Below are positions 1 through 8,431 of a DNA stretch of 64,000 bases, piece by piece. How positions within the stretch are numbered: position 1 is the stretch's first letter; each line of letters starts with the position of its first letter. Both the position numbers and the translations under genes were made by a program. The notes beneath the pieces were generated by a model. The model ran no database searches and was not told where the DNA came from. It saw nothing but the letters and a program-made list of their open reading frames with translations. Origin of the DNA: Gammaproteobacteria bacterium (GTDB lineage: Bacteria > Pseudomonadota > Gammaproteobacteria > Pseudomonadales > Azotimanducaceae); assembly GCA_002690865.1 (NCBI GenBank), contig NZGG01000037.1:62001-126000 (forward strand), written 5' to 3'.

Positions 1-162
1 AAGTCGACACCACTACTCTGATTTCAGGCTCTTTTCTCCACAAATATCGCATTTGGGGAATGAAAGATTTCTGTTTGTATTTTAGACAATGCAGAAAAAA
101 TGTATGTCACTGTTCAATATTAAGACTATTTTCTCGCTTGAGAGAATTAAGTTTTGAAGTTA

Positions 163-939
163 TTACTCTTGTATATTAAGACGAACTAACTCTCTCAAAC
201 CTATAAGAATTAAATCTGGAACAACTTTATCGAAAAGATTCTCACGGTTAAATAATTGGGCGAAACCACCAGTGCCTATAACTACGGGGTGTTCAGTCGA
301 AAATTCCTCTTCAGAAATTCTTTTAATCAATTCCCGTACCATACCAACATTTGACCAGTAGAGACCAGCCTGGATACTTTCTATAGTCGATCTTCCAATA
401 GCTGTTTCTGGCGGGGTAATCTCTACAGAAGGTAATTGGGCAGTATTTTCCTCCAGGGCTCTCATAGAGAGATTCAATCCTGGGATAATATTGCCTCCAA
501 GGAACTCTTTTTTATAGCTGATAGCACATATTGTAGTCGCGGTCCCGAAGTCCGCTACTATAATATTTCGTTCCGGATATAATTTTAGGGCTCCAACAGC
601 ATCTGCTATCCGATCTGCACCAACCTCTCGCGGATCACGATAAAGAATTTTTAGTCCTGTTTTCGTGCCCGGCCTAAGTATAAGTGGCTCAATACTAAAG
701 TACTTCTGGCAAGTGGCACGCAAGGAATAGAGCAAATCAGGGACAACGCAACAAATTGCAACCCTATTAATACTCTCTGGGTCAATATCATTCTCTCGTA
801 GCACGGTACGAAAGAATACACCCAGTTCATCTGACGAACTACGCAACTGCGATGTACGACGGAAGGTTAACTCTAAGTTTTCGCTATCAAATACTCCTCC
901 GAAAATCTGAGAATTTCCTACATCCAGGCAAAGTATCAC
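163..939 (-). CDS. coaX: Type III pantothenate kinase
   Basis: Phosphorylates pantothenate with ATP, the first committed step of cytosolic CoA synthesis. The 258-residue length is normal for the CoaX family (ASKHA fold, unrelated to CoaA). Visible motifs are the N-terminal phosphate loop DVGNS (residues 6-10), GADR (107-110), which carries the catalytic Asp region, and DFGTATT (130-136). The start is GTG and overlaps the panC stop by 4 bp (GTGA), so the gene is translationally coupled as the last member of panB-panC-coaX. BirA, a frequent CoaX neighbour, is not beside it in this window. A short inverted repeat (TTCTC/GAGAA) lies just past the stop but is too weak to call a terminator. Confidence 0.95.
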   Translation of the reverse strand: MILCLDVGNSQIFGGVFDSENLELTFRRTSQLRSSSDELGVFFRTVLRENDIDPESINRVAICCVVPDLLYSLRATCQKYFSIEPLILRPGTKTGLKILYRDPREVGADRIADAVGALKLYPERNIIVADFGTATTICAISYKKEFLGGNIIPGLNLSMRALEENTAQLPSVEITPPETAIGRSTIESIQAGLYWSNVGMVRELIKRISEEEFSTEHPVVIGTGGFAQLFNRENLFDKVVPDLILIGLRELVRLNIQE

Positions 940-1703
940 GTCATTAGCTCAACATTATCTATAAGTCGAATAGATGGATCGGTACCGATTTTAGCTGCAA
1001 TAAAGCGCCGACCAAATTTTGTTTGAACATACTCAACATCAAAACCTTCTTTTGTTAACTTTAATCTCACCTCATCATCACTGCTTTTACTACTTATCAA
1101 CTCATAGATCAGAGGCGCTTTTATCCGTTGACAACTACTAAGATTCAAATTGCGTGAGCTTAAGGCTAATCCATCGGGGTCCCTTACAATTGGACATGGA
1201 ATGATTTCTACATCGAGGAAAAATGCTTCTACCATATCTTTTATAAGCGAATATTGTTGATAGTCTTTCTCACCAAAATAAGCTCTATTGGGCCGTACGA
1301 TATTCAGCAATTTCATTACAACAGTCAATACGCCAACAAAATGTCCAGATCTATATGCACCGCACATCTCATATGAGAAGTCTTTCTCTGTAATTTCGTA
1401 ACGGAAACTATCCGGATACATCTGCGTAAGCTTCGGAAGAAGAAGCGCGTCAACCCCAAGAAATTCAAGTTTCTCACTATCCTTCAAAAGAGTTTCTGGA
1501 TAAGCCTCAAGATCTTCATTGCTATCAAACTGGGTTGGATTGACATAAATACTTACAACTGTATTTTTATTTTCTCTTAGACTTCGCTTTACCAACGATT
1601 CATGACCGTCATGTAACGCGCCCATAGTGGGTACGAACCCCAGAGGACCATCTAAGGATTGTCTTTTATTCATAAAGTCAGTAATCGAATCGAAAACTCT
1701 CAT
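936..1703 (-). CDS. panC: Pantothenate synthetase (pantoate--beta-alanine ligase)
   Basis: Joins pantoate to beta-alanine using ATP through a pantoyl-adenylate. The nucleotidyltransferase HIGH-type motif appears as HDGH (residues 31-34) after VPTMGAL. YFGEKDYQQ (142-150) and LSSRN (181-185), the KMSKS-equivalent region, are present. At 255 residues it is about 25 shorter than typical PanC, trimmed at the C-terminal end; all active-site blocks remain. The ATG start overlaps the panB stop (ATGA), and its own stop overlaps the coaX GTG. It is the middle gene of a three-gene vitamin B5/CoA operon. Confidence 0.95.
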   Translation of the reverse strand: MRVFDSITDFMNKRQSLDGPLGFVPTMGALHDGHESLVKRSLRENKNTVVSIYVNPTQFDSNEDLEAYPETLLKDSEKLEFLGVDALLLPKLTQMYPDSFRYEITEKDFSYEMCGAYRSGHFVGVLTVVMKLLNIVRPNRAYFGEKDYQQYSLIKDMVEAFFLDVEIIPCPIVRDPDGLALSSRNLNLSSCQRIKAPLIYELISSKSSDDEVRLKLTKEGFDVEYVQTKFGRRFIAAKIGTDPSIRLIDNVELMT

Positions 1704-2491
1704 CCATAAGTTTCCGTAAGAGCTGGAAAAGATTTACTTCTCACATCATCGTGAAAACTATTCAAAGCATGAGTTATTAACTCACTACTATTCGCATATT
1801 TCCGCAGAAATTTTGGAGAAAAATCTGGATCAACGCCGAGCATATCATGCAATACTAAAACCTGACCATCGGTATGAGGGCCTGCACCGATACCAATTGT
1901 CGGCACAGAAACACTCTTAGATATGCAATCCCCGAGTTTATTTGGGATACATTCAAGTACAATACCAAAACAGCCTGCCTGCTCTAGTTGATTAGCATCA
2001 TCCATTAGTTTTTTTGCCCCGATTTCTTCTTTACCTTGCACTCGATGTCCACCGAGATTATGAACGGACTGAGGCATCAGACCAATATGTCCCATCACAG
2101 GAATCCCGGCTTCTACGATACGTTTAATTAGATCTACTTGATGCGCTGAACCCTCTATCTTCACAGCAGATGCCCCCGCCTGCATTAAAGTTTGAACTGC
2201 ATCTAATCCTCTACTAATACCCTTGCTACACGAGAGAAATGGCATATCCGCTATAATAAATTTATCTGGAGCCCCCCGCACAACGGCAGCTACATGCATC
2301 TCCATCATCTCTATAGTTGCATGCACGGTTGAGTCAAATCCATGCATTACAACAGCCAGAGAATCTCCAACTAAAATACAATCCAACTTCGACTGGTTGA
2401 TTAGTCTAGCACTCCAAAAATCGTAACATGTGACCATTGATATCTTACAATTTTCTTCCTTTCTTCTAGCAAACGTATGAACATTAACCAT
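1700..2491 (-). CDS. panB: 3-methyl-2-oxobutanoate hydroxymethyltransferase
   Basis: Transfers a hydroxymethyl group from methylene-THF to 2-oxoisovalerate, giving ketopantoate, and so is a consumer of the one-carbon pool. The 263-residue length is typical. Visible family blocks are VGDSLAVVMHG (41-51, Mg-binding Asp), ADMPF (81-85), KIEGS (111-115), GHIGLMPQS (134-142) and the catalytic Glu in IVLECIP (E180). It is first in the panB-panC-coaX operon. The ATG at 2491 has a GGGG-type ribosome site about 6 nt upstream. The promoter must lie in the region up to 2789, but I see no convincing -35/-10 pair for it. PanE (ketopantoate reductase) is not in the window. Confidence 0.95.
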   Translation of the reverse strand: MVNVHTFARRKEENCKISMVTCYDFWSARLINQSKLDCILVGDSLAVVMHGFDSTVHATIEMMEMHVAAVVRGAPDKFIIADMPFLSCSKGISRGLDAVQTLMQAGASAVKIEGSAHQVDLIKRIVEAGIPVMGHIGLMPQSVHNLGGHRVQGKEEIGAKKLMDDANQLEQAGCFGIVLECIPNKLGDCISKSVSVPTIGIGAGPHTDGQVLVLHDMLGVDPDFSPKFLRKYANSSELITHALNSFHDDVRSKSFPALTETYG

Positions 2492-2789
2492 AGGGTACCC
2501 CTTTCAATTTAAAAGGAGCATGATTCTCATTACAGGAAGTTTTCTATGGGCCGGAACAGCCGAGCATCGGTACCTGTCTAAAGATCAAGTCCTACTATTC
2601 TTTTAGCTAAACATTTTGTCCATTCTCGTCGCCTTCACAGAGATAAGCGCGAAACATCGGCAGAATAGGGTGTTTGAACATGGCCGTCAAATAATTTCGT
2701 AGAATTGCTTAGCTCGTTTCTACCAATATGTGTTGAAGATGAATGCCTTGACGCCCGCACTGGGCTATACTTATCAATGAAAATCATTA
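2492..2789. other. Intergenic region between panB and the tRNA gene
   Basis: About 300 bases between divergently read panB (leftward) and the tRNA (rightward). It should hold both promoters. Only the tRNA-proximal candidate (separate entry) is recognisable. No ORF with a credible ribosome site and protein-like composition was seen. Confidence 0.6.
2748..2776 (+). promoter_or_regulatory. Candidate promoter of the tRNA gene
   Basis: A -35-like TTGACG (2748-2753) is followed after 17 bp by TTATCA (2771-2776), placing initiation about 8 nt before the mature tRNA 5' end. A better -10 match, TATACT (2766-2771), lies only 12 bp from the -35, which is too close. Position supports the call; the -10 is weak. 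Confidence 0.4.
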
Positions 2790-2866
2790 GGGCCTATAGC
2801 TCAGTTGGTTAGAGCAGTGGACTCATAATCCATTGGTCCCAGGTTCGAGTCCTGGTGGGCCCACCA
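2790..2866 (+). tRNA. tRNA with CAU anticodon, probably tRNA-Ile2
   Basis: A full 77-nt cloverleaf folds: acceptor GGGCCTA/TGGGCCC, D arm GCTC...GAGC, anticodon stem GTGGA/TCCAT around loop CTCATAA (anticodon CAT at 2824-2826), T arm CCAGG-TTCGAGT-CCTGG, discriminator A and encoded CCA. A CAU tRNA can be elongator Met, initiator, or Ile2 with lysidine at position 34. The initiator is excluded by the paired first base pair. Acceptor pairs C4:G69 and C5:G68 are TilS identity elements known from E. coli tRNA-Ile2 and favour Ile2 over elongator Met. It stands alone, and an accessory region follows its 3' end directly. Confidence 0.93.
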
Positions 2867-3355
2867 ACCTATTGTTGTTAAAGCTGTTTACTGCCTTGAA
2901 AGGTCTAGGAATTTTCCGAAACTGGTCAATTGGAGTAGACAAAATTGAAGACACTGAAAAACCCCTCTTACACCTTCCGAAAGGGACCGGTTTATTACTC
3001 CTAAAAAGCTCTCAGTACGTCTCATGCAGTTCTTTTGTAATTGAAATACATTTCTTTTCTTCAGTAGTCCTTTAAAAGCTTTTCAATATTTAAAATACTG
3101 AACGATTTAACCTGCTGGGTTTATATTAAAGGCTCTTAACGCTTTTTCGGTGACAGTAGTTCGGAGGCGATTACACTAGAAGGTAGGCTCATAGCTCTTT
3201 CCAGAGTTACTCTAGAGAGGCGGTGAGCTTCGTTATCAATGATTTTAGTTACCTCAGTTATTCTCCCTTCACTAGGTAGAAAACTATTGGCCCTTGACAA
3301 CCCAGTACCCCTGTCTGCTATTTGTAAAAAGCATCCCCTAAAACAAGAGGTTGTT
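2867..3355. other. Gene-poor stretch directly downstream of the tRNA
   Basis: Nearly 490 bases with no supported gene. A rightward reading frame runs through the tRNA itself and into this stretch; it is an artefact. A leftward frame (3136-3375) lies antisense to the small ORF at 3356 and has no recognisable protein features. It is the left margin of the tRNA-associated accessory region. I found no integrase and no clear terminator for the tRNA. Confidence 0.5.
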
Positions 3356-3565
3356 ATGACCGCAGAAGTTTTCAAATTTCCACATGACGAAACGCACGTA
3401 ATTTTTTCCTTGATGAAAACTGCAAAGAGGTTAGAAGAAACGTCAGCTGACCAGTGCGTTAAGGTTCAAAGGGATATAATTAATCTACTATTACTAGAGT
3501 GTCGTCGGTCCAATATAAGGACTAGAGTAGTCGCAAGGGCCCTTAAAACTCTTTCTGATGAATAA
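3356..3565 (+). CDS. Small hypothetical protein (69 aa)
   Basis: I do not recognise this protein. The frame is open further upstream (to 3239), but the ATG at 3356 has a good AAGAGG ribosome site six bases before it, so I place the start there. The product is 69 residues, with no signal peptide or membrane segment, and is rich in charged and helix-forming residues. The second half (ADQCVKVQRDIINLLLLECR) looks like amphipathic helix. It lies inside the accessory stretch after the tRNA, about 100 bp before the MORN gene and on the same strand. It could be a chance ORF. Confidence 0.4.
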   Translation: MTAEVFKFPHDETHVIFSLMKTAKRLEETSADQCVKVQRDIINLLLLECRRSNIRTRVVARALKTLSDE

Positions 3566-3663
3566 GAGAAAATGAAAAAGAAACGATGAGGTGGTATCAG
3601 CTTTCCGTCCTGTTTCACCTGGCTGGTTTTACCTAATCATGAATTGGTGGTAGAACTGGTGAC

Positions 3664-3885
3664 ATGAAAATACTCATATTCATTCTAACGTTTACAACTT
3701 CGTCTGTGGTTTGGGCAGAGTGCATCAGTGGCGACTGCGAGAATGGAACTGGAACATTCGCTTACCCTAATGGAGGCAAATACGTAGGTGAGTGGAGAGA
3801 TGGTAAGCGAACAGGAAAGGGAACTTTCACTTGGGCGGATGGAGAGTTTGATGGCCTCGTTGTCCTTTTCTATAGGAATATCTAG
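3664..3885 (+). CDS. Secreted small MORN-repeat protein
   Basis: A 73-residue protein with a clear signal peptide (hydrophobic core ILIFILTFTTSS, cleavage likely after VWA at about residue 18), then two cysteines and roughly one and a half MORN repeats (YPNGGKYVGEWRDGKRTGKG, then TFTWADGEFDG). MORN repeats normally come in longer arrays, so this is either a minimal domain or the remaining front part of a longer gene: the repeat pattern stops abruptly at FDG and a short unrelated tail of about nine residues follows. The stop (TAG, 3883-3885) abuts the ATG of the downstream ATPase with no spacer. Function unknown; likely periplasmic or surface-bound. Confidence 0.6.
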   Translation: MKILIFILTFTTSSVVWAECISGDCENGTGTFAYPNGGKYVGEWRDGKRTGKGTFTWADGEFDGLVVLFYRNI

Positions 3886-4680
3886 ATGAGTTACCTTAGA
3901 TCGATTAGGTTTAAACGTAGAGGTGGATTGCCCAAGGAGTTTCCCTTTACCCTCCCCGCAGTTGAGAGCATGGGGGAGCTGGGATTTGAAAGCCCCGTGA
4001 CGTTTCTTGTGGGCGAGAATGGTAGCGGTAAATCAACTGTACTAGAAGCGATTGCAGTTGGTATGGAGTGTCCGGCGATCGGGAGGTTGGATGTGAACCT
4101 TGACGACATGCTGCTGCCGGCAAGAAGCCTTGCGGCGGAACTTGTCTTTACTAAATCGCTAAAGCCAAAGCGTCGTTTATTTTTTCGTGCCGAAGATGCC
4201 ATGGGTTTCACGCTGCGAGTGAAAGACAATATGGCGGAGCTTAAAGATATGGAGCGTCATTTTGACAAGACACTCAGTGGGGAAGGACGGAAGCGAGCCA
4301 TTGGCTCCGTTCGCGGACAGCGATTGGCGTTGCAGAATCGCTATGGCGAAGACCCTGATAGCCGTTCTCATGGAGAGTGGTTCCTCCATATGTTCAATGT
4401 CCGGGTGCTTGAAAATGGGCTTTATCTTATGGATGAGCCAGAGACCCCGCTGTCACCCACCCATCAACTCAGTTTGTTGTCTATATTAAAGGAGAAGGTT
4501 AATCAGAGTTGTCAGTTCATTATTGCCACCCATTCACCCATCCTGATGGCATTACCCGAAGCAGAAATCTGGAATTTTGACAAATACCCCATTGAGAGGG
4601 TTTCTTGGGAAGATGTGGAACACGTAGCAATTACCAAGGCATTTCTGAATGATCCTGGAAGTTATCTAAGACATCTCTAA
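3886..4680 (+). CDS. AAA/ABC-type ATPase, COG3910-like
   Basis: A 264-residue soluble ATPase resembling the COG3910 predicted-ATPase family. Walker A is GENGSGKST (about residues 44-52). Walker B is LYLMDEPE (about 180-187), followed by the switch motif ATHSPI (about 215-220). There is no long coiled coil, so it is not an SMC or full OLD protein, and no TOPRIM domain follows. It starts immediately after the MORN stop with AGGA 8 nt upstream. Base composition differs from the core genes: 36 of 60 bases are G or C at 4081-4140, which supports transfer. Family members are often stand-alone with no assigned substrate. A phage-defence role is possible but not shown. Confidence 0.8.
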   Translation: MSYLRSIRFKRRGGLPKEFPFTLPAVESMGELGFESPVTFLVGENGSGKSTVLEAIAVGMECPAIGRLDVNLDDMLLPARSLAAELVFTKSLKPKRRLFFRAEDAMGFTLRVKDNMAELKDMERHFDKTLSGEGRKRAIGSVRGQRLALQNRYGEDPDSRSHGEWFLHMFNVRVLENGLYLMDEPETPLSPTHQLSLLSILKEKVNQSCQFIIATHSPILMALPEAEIWNFDKYPIERVSWEDVEHVAITKAFLNDPGSYLRHL

Positions 4681-4756
4681 ATGTCATTGGGTGCAGGAAC
4701 TGGAGGTATTTTCTAAATATCGTGAACTGTAGATTGACCTGCCCATAATATACGCT

Positions 4757-5230
4757 CTATGCATTTGTATCCCTTTTATCAACAATGCTTTCGAGCTCTG
4801 ATGCCAGATTGTTGTGACCACCATGCCTCGCCATATCGCAAAGATTACATAGGTCATCTGGAGGCCCAACAAGCAGAGTAGGGTCGGCTCCTGAATCCAA
4901 CAGAAAGTTGATCATTGTTCTGTCACCATGTGCATATGCGGCTTGGGTTATGGGTAACCATCTTTGGGCTGTCCAAGGATAGTTTATTGTCCACGGATGA
5001 TCCTTAATAACTGTTTTTAGCGCTTGAAGATTATTTTCAGCTGCATAGTGTTGCGCTTGAAAAACCTTTGCGAGTTCACTCATTTCTATACCTTTCGGGT
5101 TTTCATTTTCATACCAATGATGTGCTAAGTCAGAAATTCGTTGCATTTCATTGATGTGCTCATTCAAACAGGCATTCCGAAATGCTGTCAGATCTGGCCA
5201 TTGTTTTTCATCAAATTGCGTTACGGTCAT
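4757..5230 (-). CDS. Ankyrin-repeat domain protein
   Basis: A 157-residue soluble protein with no signal peptide. Two ankyrin-type helix pairs are visible: AQHYAAENNLQALKTVIKDH (about residues 59-78) and ITQAAYAHGDRTMINFLLDS (about 93-112), the latter ending in the GADP turn. The N-terminal 55 residues are helical and charged and unlike any family I know. It faces the opposite way to the ATPase and ends about 75 bp from it (convergent). Ankyrin modules bind proteins; no target can be inferred. It belongs to the accessory stretch after the tRNA. Confidence 0.7.
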   Translation of the reverse strand: MTVTQFDEKQWPDLTAFRNACLNEHINEMQRISDLAHHWYENENPKGIEMSELAKVFQAQHYAAENNLQALKTVIKDHPWTINYPWTAQRWLPITQAAYAHGDRTMINFLLDSGADPTLLVGPPDDLCNLCDMARHGGHNNLASELESIVDKRDTNA

Positions 5231-5494
5231 TTGTTTTGCTCTCGGGCTAACATCAATATTAGCGTTGTGTTAGGCGGGGTAAGTTGGCAAAAGAAACTCA
5301 ATATTAAATTTATCTAGAAATGGACATGAATATTCTCAATGATATGCGGTATCATTAAAAAAAAGTACTGTTAGAGATGTTACAAATGTGTTTTTTTCAT
5401 TTGGAGCTTATGTTAATGGAGTCTATAGAGATGGATAATGCTCACTTGCAAGTTTTCACTATCTCCCAAAGTCGGACCATACTTGAGTTTAGGC

Positions 5495-5869
5495 ATGGGC
5501 GCTAAATTCCTAGGGACGACTCCAGTTCTTACAGTCAGTACTCTGTCTGAGGCCACAGACTTCTATGTCAGTAAGTTGGGGTTTGAGCTTGATTTTGTTT
5601 TTGGAAAACCACAATTTTATGCGGGTGTACGTAAGGATCAAGTTGAACTTCATCTCGTCGCAGAAAATCATGCGAGGCAACCCCGGGGTAGTGCAAGCGT
5701 GAGTATTTTAATTGATGAGGTAGATATTTTTCATGCAACTATAAAGGGCTTAGGCGTTGAAATATTGGTCGCGCCAGGTGATAGAGACTATGGTTTGAGA
5801 GATTTCAGTTGTAGAGATCCAGATGGAAATATATTTCACTTTGGCGTTGATATAAGTTCTAAATCTTAG
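5495..5869 (+). CDS. VOC-superfamily protein (glyoxalase/bleomycin-resistance-like)
   Basis: A paired beta-alpha-beta-beta-beta fold of the vicinal-oxygen-chelate superfamily. Opening strand FLGTTPVLTV, helix LSEATDFYVSKLGFE, and the closing block RDYGLRDFSCRDPDGNIFHF with the metal-ligand-type Asp/Phe end are all visible. The frame is open from 5438, but the fold begins right after the Met at 5495 (GAG 8 nt upstream), giving 124 residues, the usual size. Proteins of this type include drug-binding (bleomycin, fosmidomycin-like) and small-molecule lyases or isomerases; the substrate cannot be told from sequence. It is the last gene of the accessory stretch and transcribes towards the tRNA-end remnant. 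Confidence 0.75.
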   Translation: MGAKFLGTTPVLTVSTLSEATDFYVSKLGFELDFVFGKPQFYAGVRKDQVELHLVAENHARQPRGSASVSILIDEVDIFHATIKGLGVEILVAPGDRDYGLRDFSCRDPDGNIFHFGVDISSKS

Positions 5870-6275
5870 AACGAACCTTCTTGATCAGAAAAAATGATTG
5901 ATATCTATAGATTTATCAAAGTCTTAAGTATATTGGTCTTGATGAGGCTTTTGATAAAGGCAGATCCTGTTTATCTTGCCTGGATAGAAGGCTAAAGGCT
6001 TTACAAGCCTTTCAATCCTTAAAATATCCAACCACCTGTTTATCTATACCAGGTACCCCACTGGACACCTGCCTACCCCTTTTAAGCTTTTAAATCCCCT
6101 CGACCTTTAATCACACGTCCTATGAGCAGCTGGCGCAGCGGGTAGCGGCTTTAAAAAAGCATACGGTAGACAAAAAGGTAGGTATTTTACTGCCTTTGAC
6201 AGTGAACTGAGATTCCTTAAACTCTATATTTATAGACATTTCAGGCAGAGATGGCTCCCTAACGCGGCATCAGTC

Positions 6276-6291
6276 TCCTGGTGGCCCACCA
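6276..6291 (+). repeat. Degenerate copy of the tRNA 3' end
   Basis: TCCTGGTGGCCCACCA repeats bases 2850-2866 of the tRNA gene (T-arm 3' half, acceptor strand and CCA) with one G deleted. It has the same orientation and lies 3.4 kb away. No tRNA can be folded upstream of it. A direct repeat of a tRNA 3' end bounding accessory genes is the classic layout of an integrative element (attL/attR), or else a relic of a second tRNA. No integrase remains between the copies. Confidence 0.5.
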
Positions 6292-6439
6292 TTTAAAAGC
6301 ATGAAAAAATGACTTTTTTATTTATCTTAGGGTATTTTTAGAAATGGAACTGATACCCACTACTTCCGTGAAGAATAATTCATCTTTTCTCTAAAAAACT
6401 TTTTAGTATTAAGTCTAGTAAGCAAACTTCCGGTGCTAA

Positions 6440-6457
6440 TTACCCCCAACGGGGTAA
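6440..6457 (-). terminator. Hairpin after rpoD, possible terminator
   Basis: Perfect 7-bp inverted repeat TTACCCC-CAAC-GGGGTAA lying 17 bp beyond the rpoD stop. On the leftward transcript the stem is GC-rich but is not followed by a clear U run, so termination may be weak or factor-dependent. Position at the end of the rpsU-yqeY-dnaG-rpoD operon is the main support. Confidence 0.45.
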
Positions 6458-6473
6458 CCTACTCTCGAGAGTT

Positions 6474-8300
6474 TCAGGACGTCTCGTCTAAAAAACTCTT
6501 TAAATGATCTGAACGCGTTGGATGACGGAGTTTACGTAAAGCTTTTGCTTCTATCTGACGAATCCGTTCACGCGTAACATCGAATTGCTTTCCAACTTCT
6601 TCAAGCGTATGGTCTGTATTCATATCAATACCAAAACGCATACGAAGCACTTTAGCCTCACGAACTGTTAAACCTGACAAGATACCTCGAGTTGCCTCGC
6701 GCAATCCTTCATCAGCAGCAGTCTCAACTGGCGAACCCACATAGGAACTCTCTCCGAGGCTAGAATCCGAATCTATAAAATCGCCCAAATGAGTATCCTC
6801 ATCGTCGCCAACCGGAGTTTCCATAGAGATAGGATCTTTAGCGATTTTCTGGACCTTCCGAACTTTCTCTTCGGGCATTTCCATTCTCTCAGCCAACTCT
6901 TCAGGACTGGGGTCTCGACCCATTTCTTGTAACATCTGGCGAGAAATACGTGATAGCTTATTAATTGTTTCGATCATATGCACAGGTATTCTAATTGTCC
7001 GTGCTTGATCAGCTATGGAGCGTGTAATGGCCTGCCTAATCCACCAGGTGGCATAGGTTGAAAACTTGTAACCTCGCCGATACTCAAATTTATCGACTGC
7101 CTTCATCAAACCAATATTTCCTTCCTGAATGAGGTCCAAAAACTGTAAACCTCGATTTGTGTATTTCTTGGCTATAGAAATGACTAGGCGTAAGTTAGCC
7201 TCTACCATATCCTTTTTCGCTCGTCTCGCCTTAGCTTCGCCAATGGACATTCGTCGATAAATTTCTTTTATCTCACTAACTTCTAAACCACATTTCTCGG
7301 AGGCCTGCCGGATGCGCTTCTGCGCTCTAACAATTTCATCCTCAAACTTACCTAGCTCTGCAAAACCTTCCTTTATCTGTTTTTGGACCCACTTAAGATC
7401 TGTCTCTGACCCTGCAAACTGTTCCAGAAACTTTTTACGTGGCATTTTACCGCGGCGAACGCATGTATTAATAATATGACGCTCTTGCCGACGCACCTTC
7501 GCATGGACCTGCTTAGGCATTTCGATCATATTTTCATAGTGTTTCGGTACAAATTTAAAGAATTGGAACGCATTACCAAGCGCTTCTAGCTCTTTTTTGC
7601 CGGACTTGCTCGTCCGCCCATTCTTTTTAATGGTGCTGTTTGTCTTTTTGAGTTGCTTTCTCAAGGTATCAAACCGCTCTGCGGCAAGTTCTTGATCTGG
7701 ACCTTTTTCTTCCTCTGCTTCTGTCTCTTCATCCTTTTTAGTTTCCCCGGGAACAACCTGGGCTGCAGGGGCAACATAGTCAGCTGGATCCAGAAAGCCG
7801 ATCAATATATCCAGCAGTTTCCCTTCTTCCTCAAAGCTAGCGTCATAGTGTTCAAGAGCATATTCTGCTGGTCCTGGGAATTGACCTGTTGCATGAAGCA
7901 CATCACGAATGCCCTCTTCGATTCGCTTCGCAATAACGATCTCACCTTCTCTCGTGAGAAGTTCGACCGTTCCCATTTCGCGCATATACATGCGTACTGG
8001 ATCAGTGGTTCTTCCAGCTTCATTCTCAACGGCAACTAGAACAGCCGCTGCTTCCTCTGCCGCAAGCTCATCAGTAGTGTCTTTATCATTAACTAGTAGC
8101 TCATCGCTAGCGGGGGCTTTTTCATGGACTGAAATACCCATGTCGTTAATCATGCCAATAATATCTTCGATCTGCTCCGGATCGGAAATGTCGTCAGGTA
8201 AGTGGTCATTCACTTCTGCGTAAGTTAAGTATCCTTGCTCCCGCCCCTTGCTAATTAAATCCTTTAGACGTGATTCCTGTTGCGCCAATCCAGTAGACAT
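6474..8300 (-). CDS. rpoD: RNA polymerase primary sigma factor (sigma-70)
   Basis: The 608-residue housekeeping sigma factor. Region 1.1 is at the N-terminus (residues 1-60). An acidic low-complexity insert lies near 195-215 ([14 protein letters not shown]), and the long non-conserved region separates 1.2 from 2. Region 2 includes [15 protein letters not shown] and the -10 reading block [17 protein letters not shown]. Region 3 covers IRIPVHMIE. Region 4 ends with [20 protein letters not shown], the -35 helix-turn-helix. It is the terminal gene of the macromolecular synthesis operon (ribosomal protein, primase, sigma). AGAGGGG lies just upstream of the ATG. An internal promoter candidate sits in the 131-bp gap after dnaG. 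Confidence 0.98.
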   Translation of the reverse strand: MSTGLAQQESRLKDLISKGREQGYLTYAEVNDHLPDDISDPEQIEDIIGMINDMGISVHEKAPASDELLVNDKDTTDELAAEEAAAVLVAVENEAGRTTDPVRMYMREMGTVELLTREGEIVIAKRIEEGIRDVLHATGQFPGPAEYALEHYDASFEEEGKLLDILIGFLDPADYVAPAAQVVPGETKKDEETEAEEEKGPDQELAAERFDTLRKQLKKTNSTIKKNGRTSKSGKKELEALGNAFQFFKFVPKHYENMIEMPKQVHAKVRRQERHIINTCVRRGKMPRKKFLEQFAGSETDLKWVQKQIKEGFAELGKFEDEIVRAQKRIRQASEKCGLEVSEIKEIYRRMSIGEAKARRAKKDMVEANLRLVISIAKKYTNRGLQFLDLIQEGNIGLMKAVDKFEYRRGYKFSTYATWWIRQAITRSIADQARTIRIPVHMIETINKLSRISRQMLQEMGRDPSPEELAERMEMPEEKVRKVQKIAKDPISMETPVGDDEDTHLGDFIDSDSSLGESSYVGSPVETAADEGLREATRGILSGLTVREAKVLRMRFGIDMNTDHTLEEVGKQFDVTRERIRQIEAKALRKLRHPTRSDHLKSFLDETS

Positions 8301-8347
8301 ACCCCTCTATAACCCCTCTTAAAACAACTACGATCATCGAACGAAAT

Positions 8348-8376
8348 ATTATAGCGAGTGAGCACCTATCATTCCA
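8348..8376 (-). promoter_or_regulatory. Candidate internal promoter for rpoD
   Basis: On the leftward strand, TGGAAT (8371-8376) and a perfect TATAAT (8348-8353) are separated by 17 bp, about 50 nt before the rpoD start. The -35 matches consensus at only three positions; the -10 carries the call. Separate promoters for rpoD inside this operon are known in other gammaproteobacteria. Confidence 0.45.
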
Positions 8377-8431
8377 TAGAAGGATCGGTAGGCAAACCTA
8401 GAACCAATGAAGTATGGAGATTTCTTCAGAC

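Larger units (their letters stand above)
5870..6473. other. Non-coding stretch at the right end of the accessory region
   Basis: About 600 bases between the VOC gene and the rpoD stop, with no credible gene. It contains a perfect 8-bp hairpin (AAAGGCTT-TAC-AAGCCTTT, 5994-6012) without a T run, the degenerate tRNA 3'-end copy (6276-6291), and a hairpin just beyond rpoD (6440-6457). The block around 6121-6160 is purine-rich, but I could not fold it into a tRNA. Confidence 0.5.

Noticed and set aside
2776-2788. AATGA-AAA-TCATT palindrome before the tRNA, resembling half a Fur box
   Set aside because: Too short and inside the presumed tRNA leader; the similar TGATTCTCATT near 2520 is also partial. 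No iron gene is nearby.
2833-3075. Rightward ORF starting inside the tRNA gene
   Set aside because: It reads through the tRNA anticodon arm and T arm; no ribosome site or protein motif. An artefact of the stop-free tRNA sequence.
3136-3375. Leftward 79-codon ORF in the accessory region
   Set aside because: Antisense to the small ORF at 3356, no recognisable protein features and no convincing ribosome site.
3886-5230. Phage-defence island built around the ATPase and ankyrin genes
   Set aside because: No nuclease, TOPRIM, reverse transcriptase, TIR or other effector beside them; the evidence only supports an accessory region.
7653-8223. Rightward ORFs opposite rpoD
   Set aside because: Shadows of the rpoD coding frame; low-complexity translations and no ribosome site.
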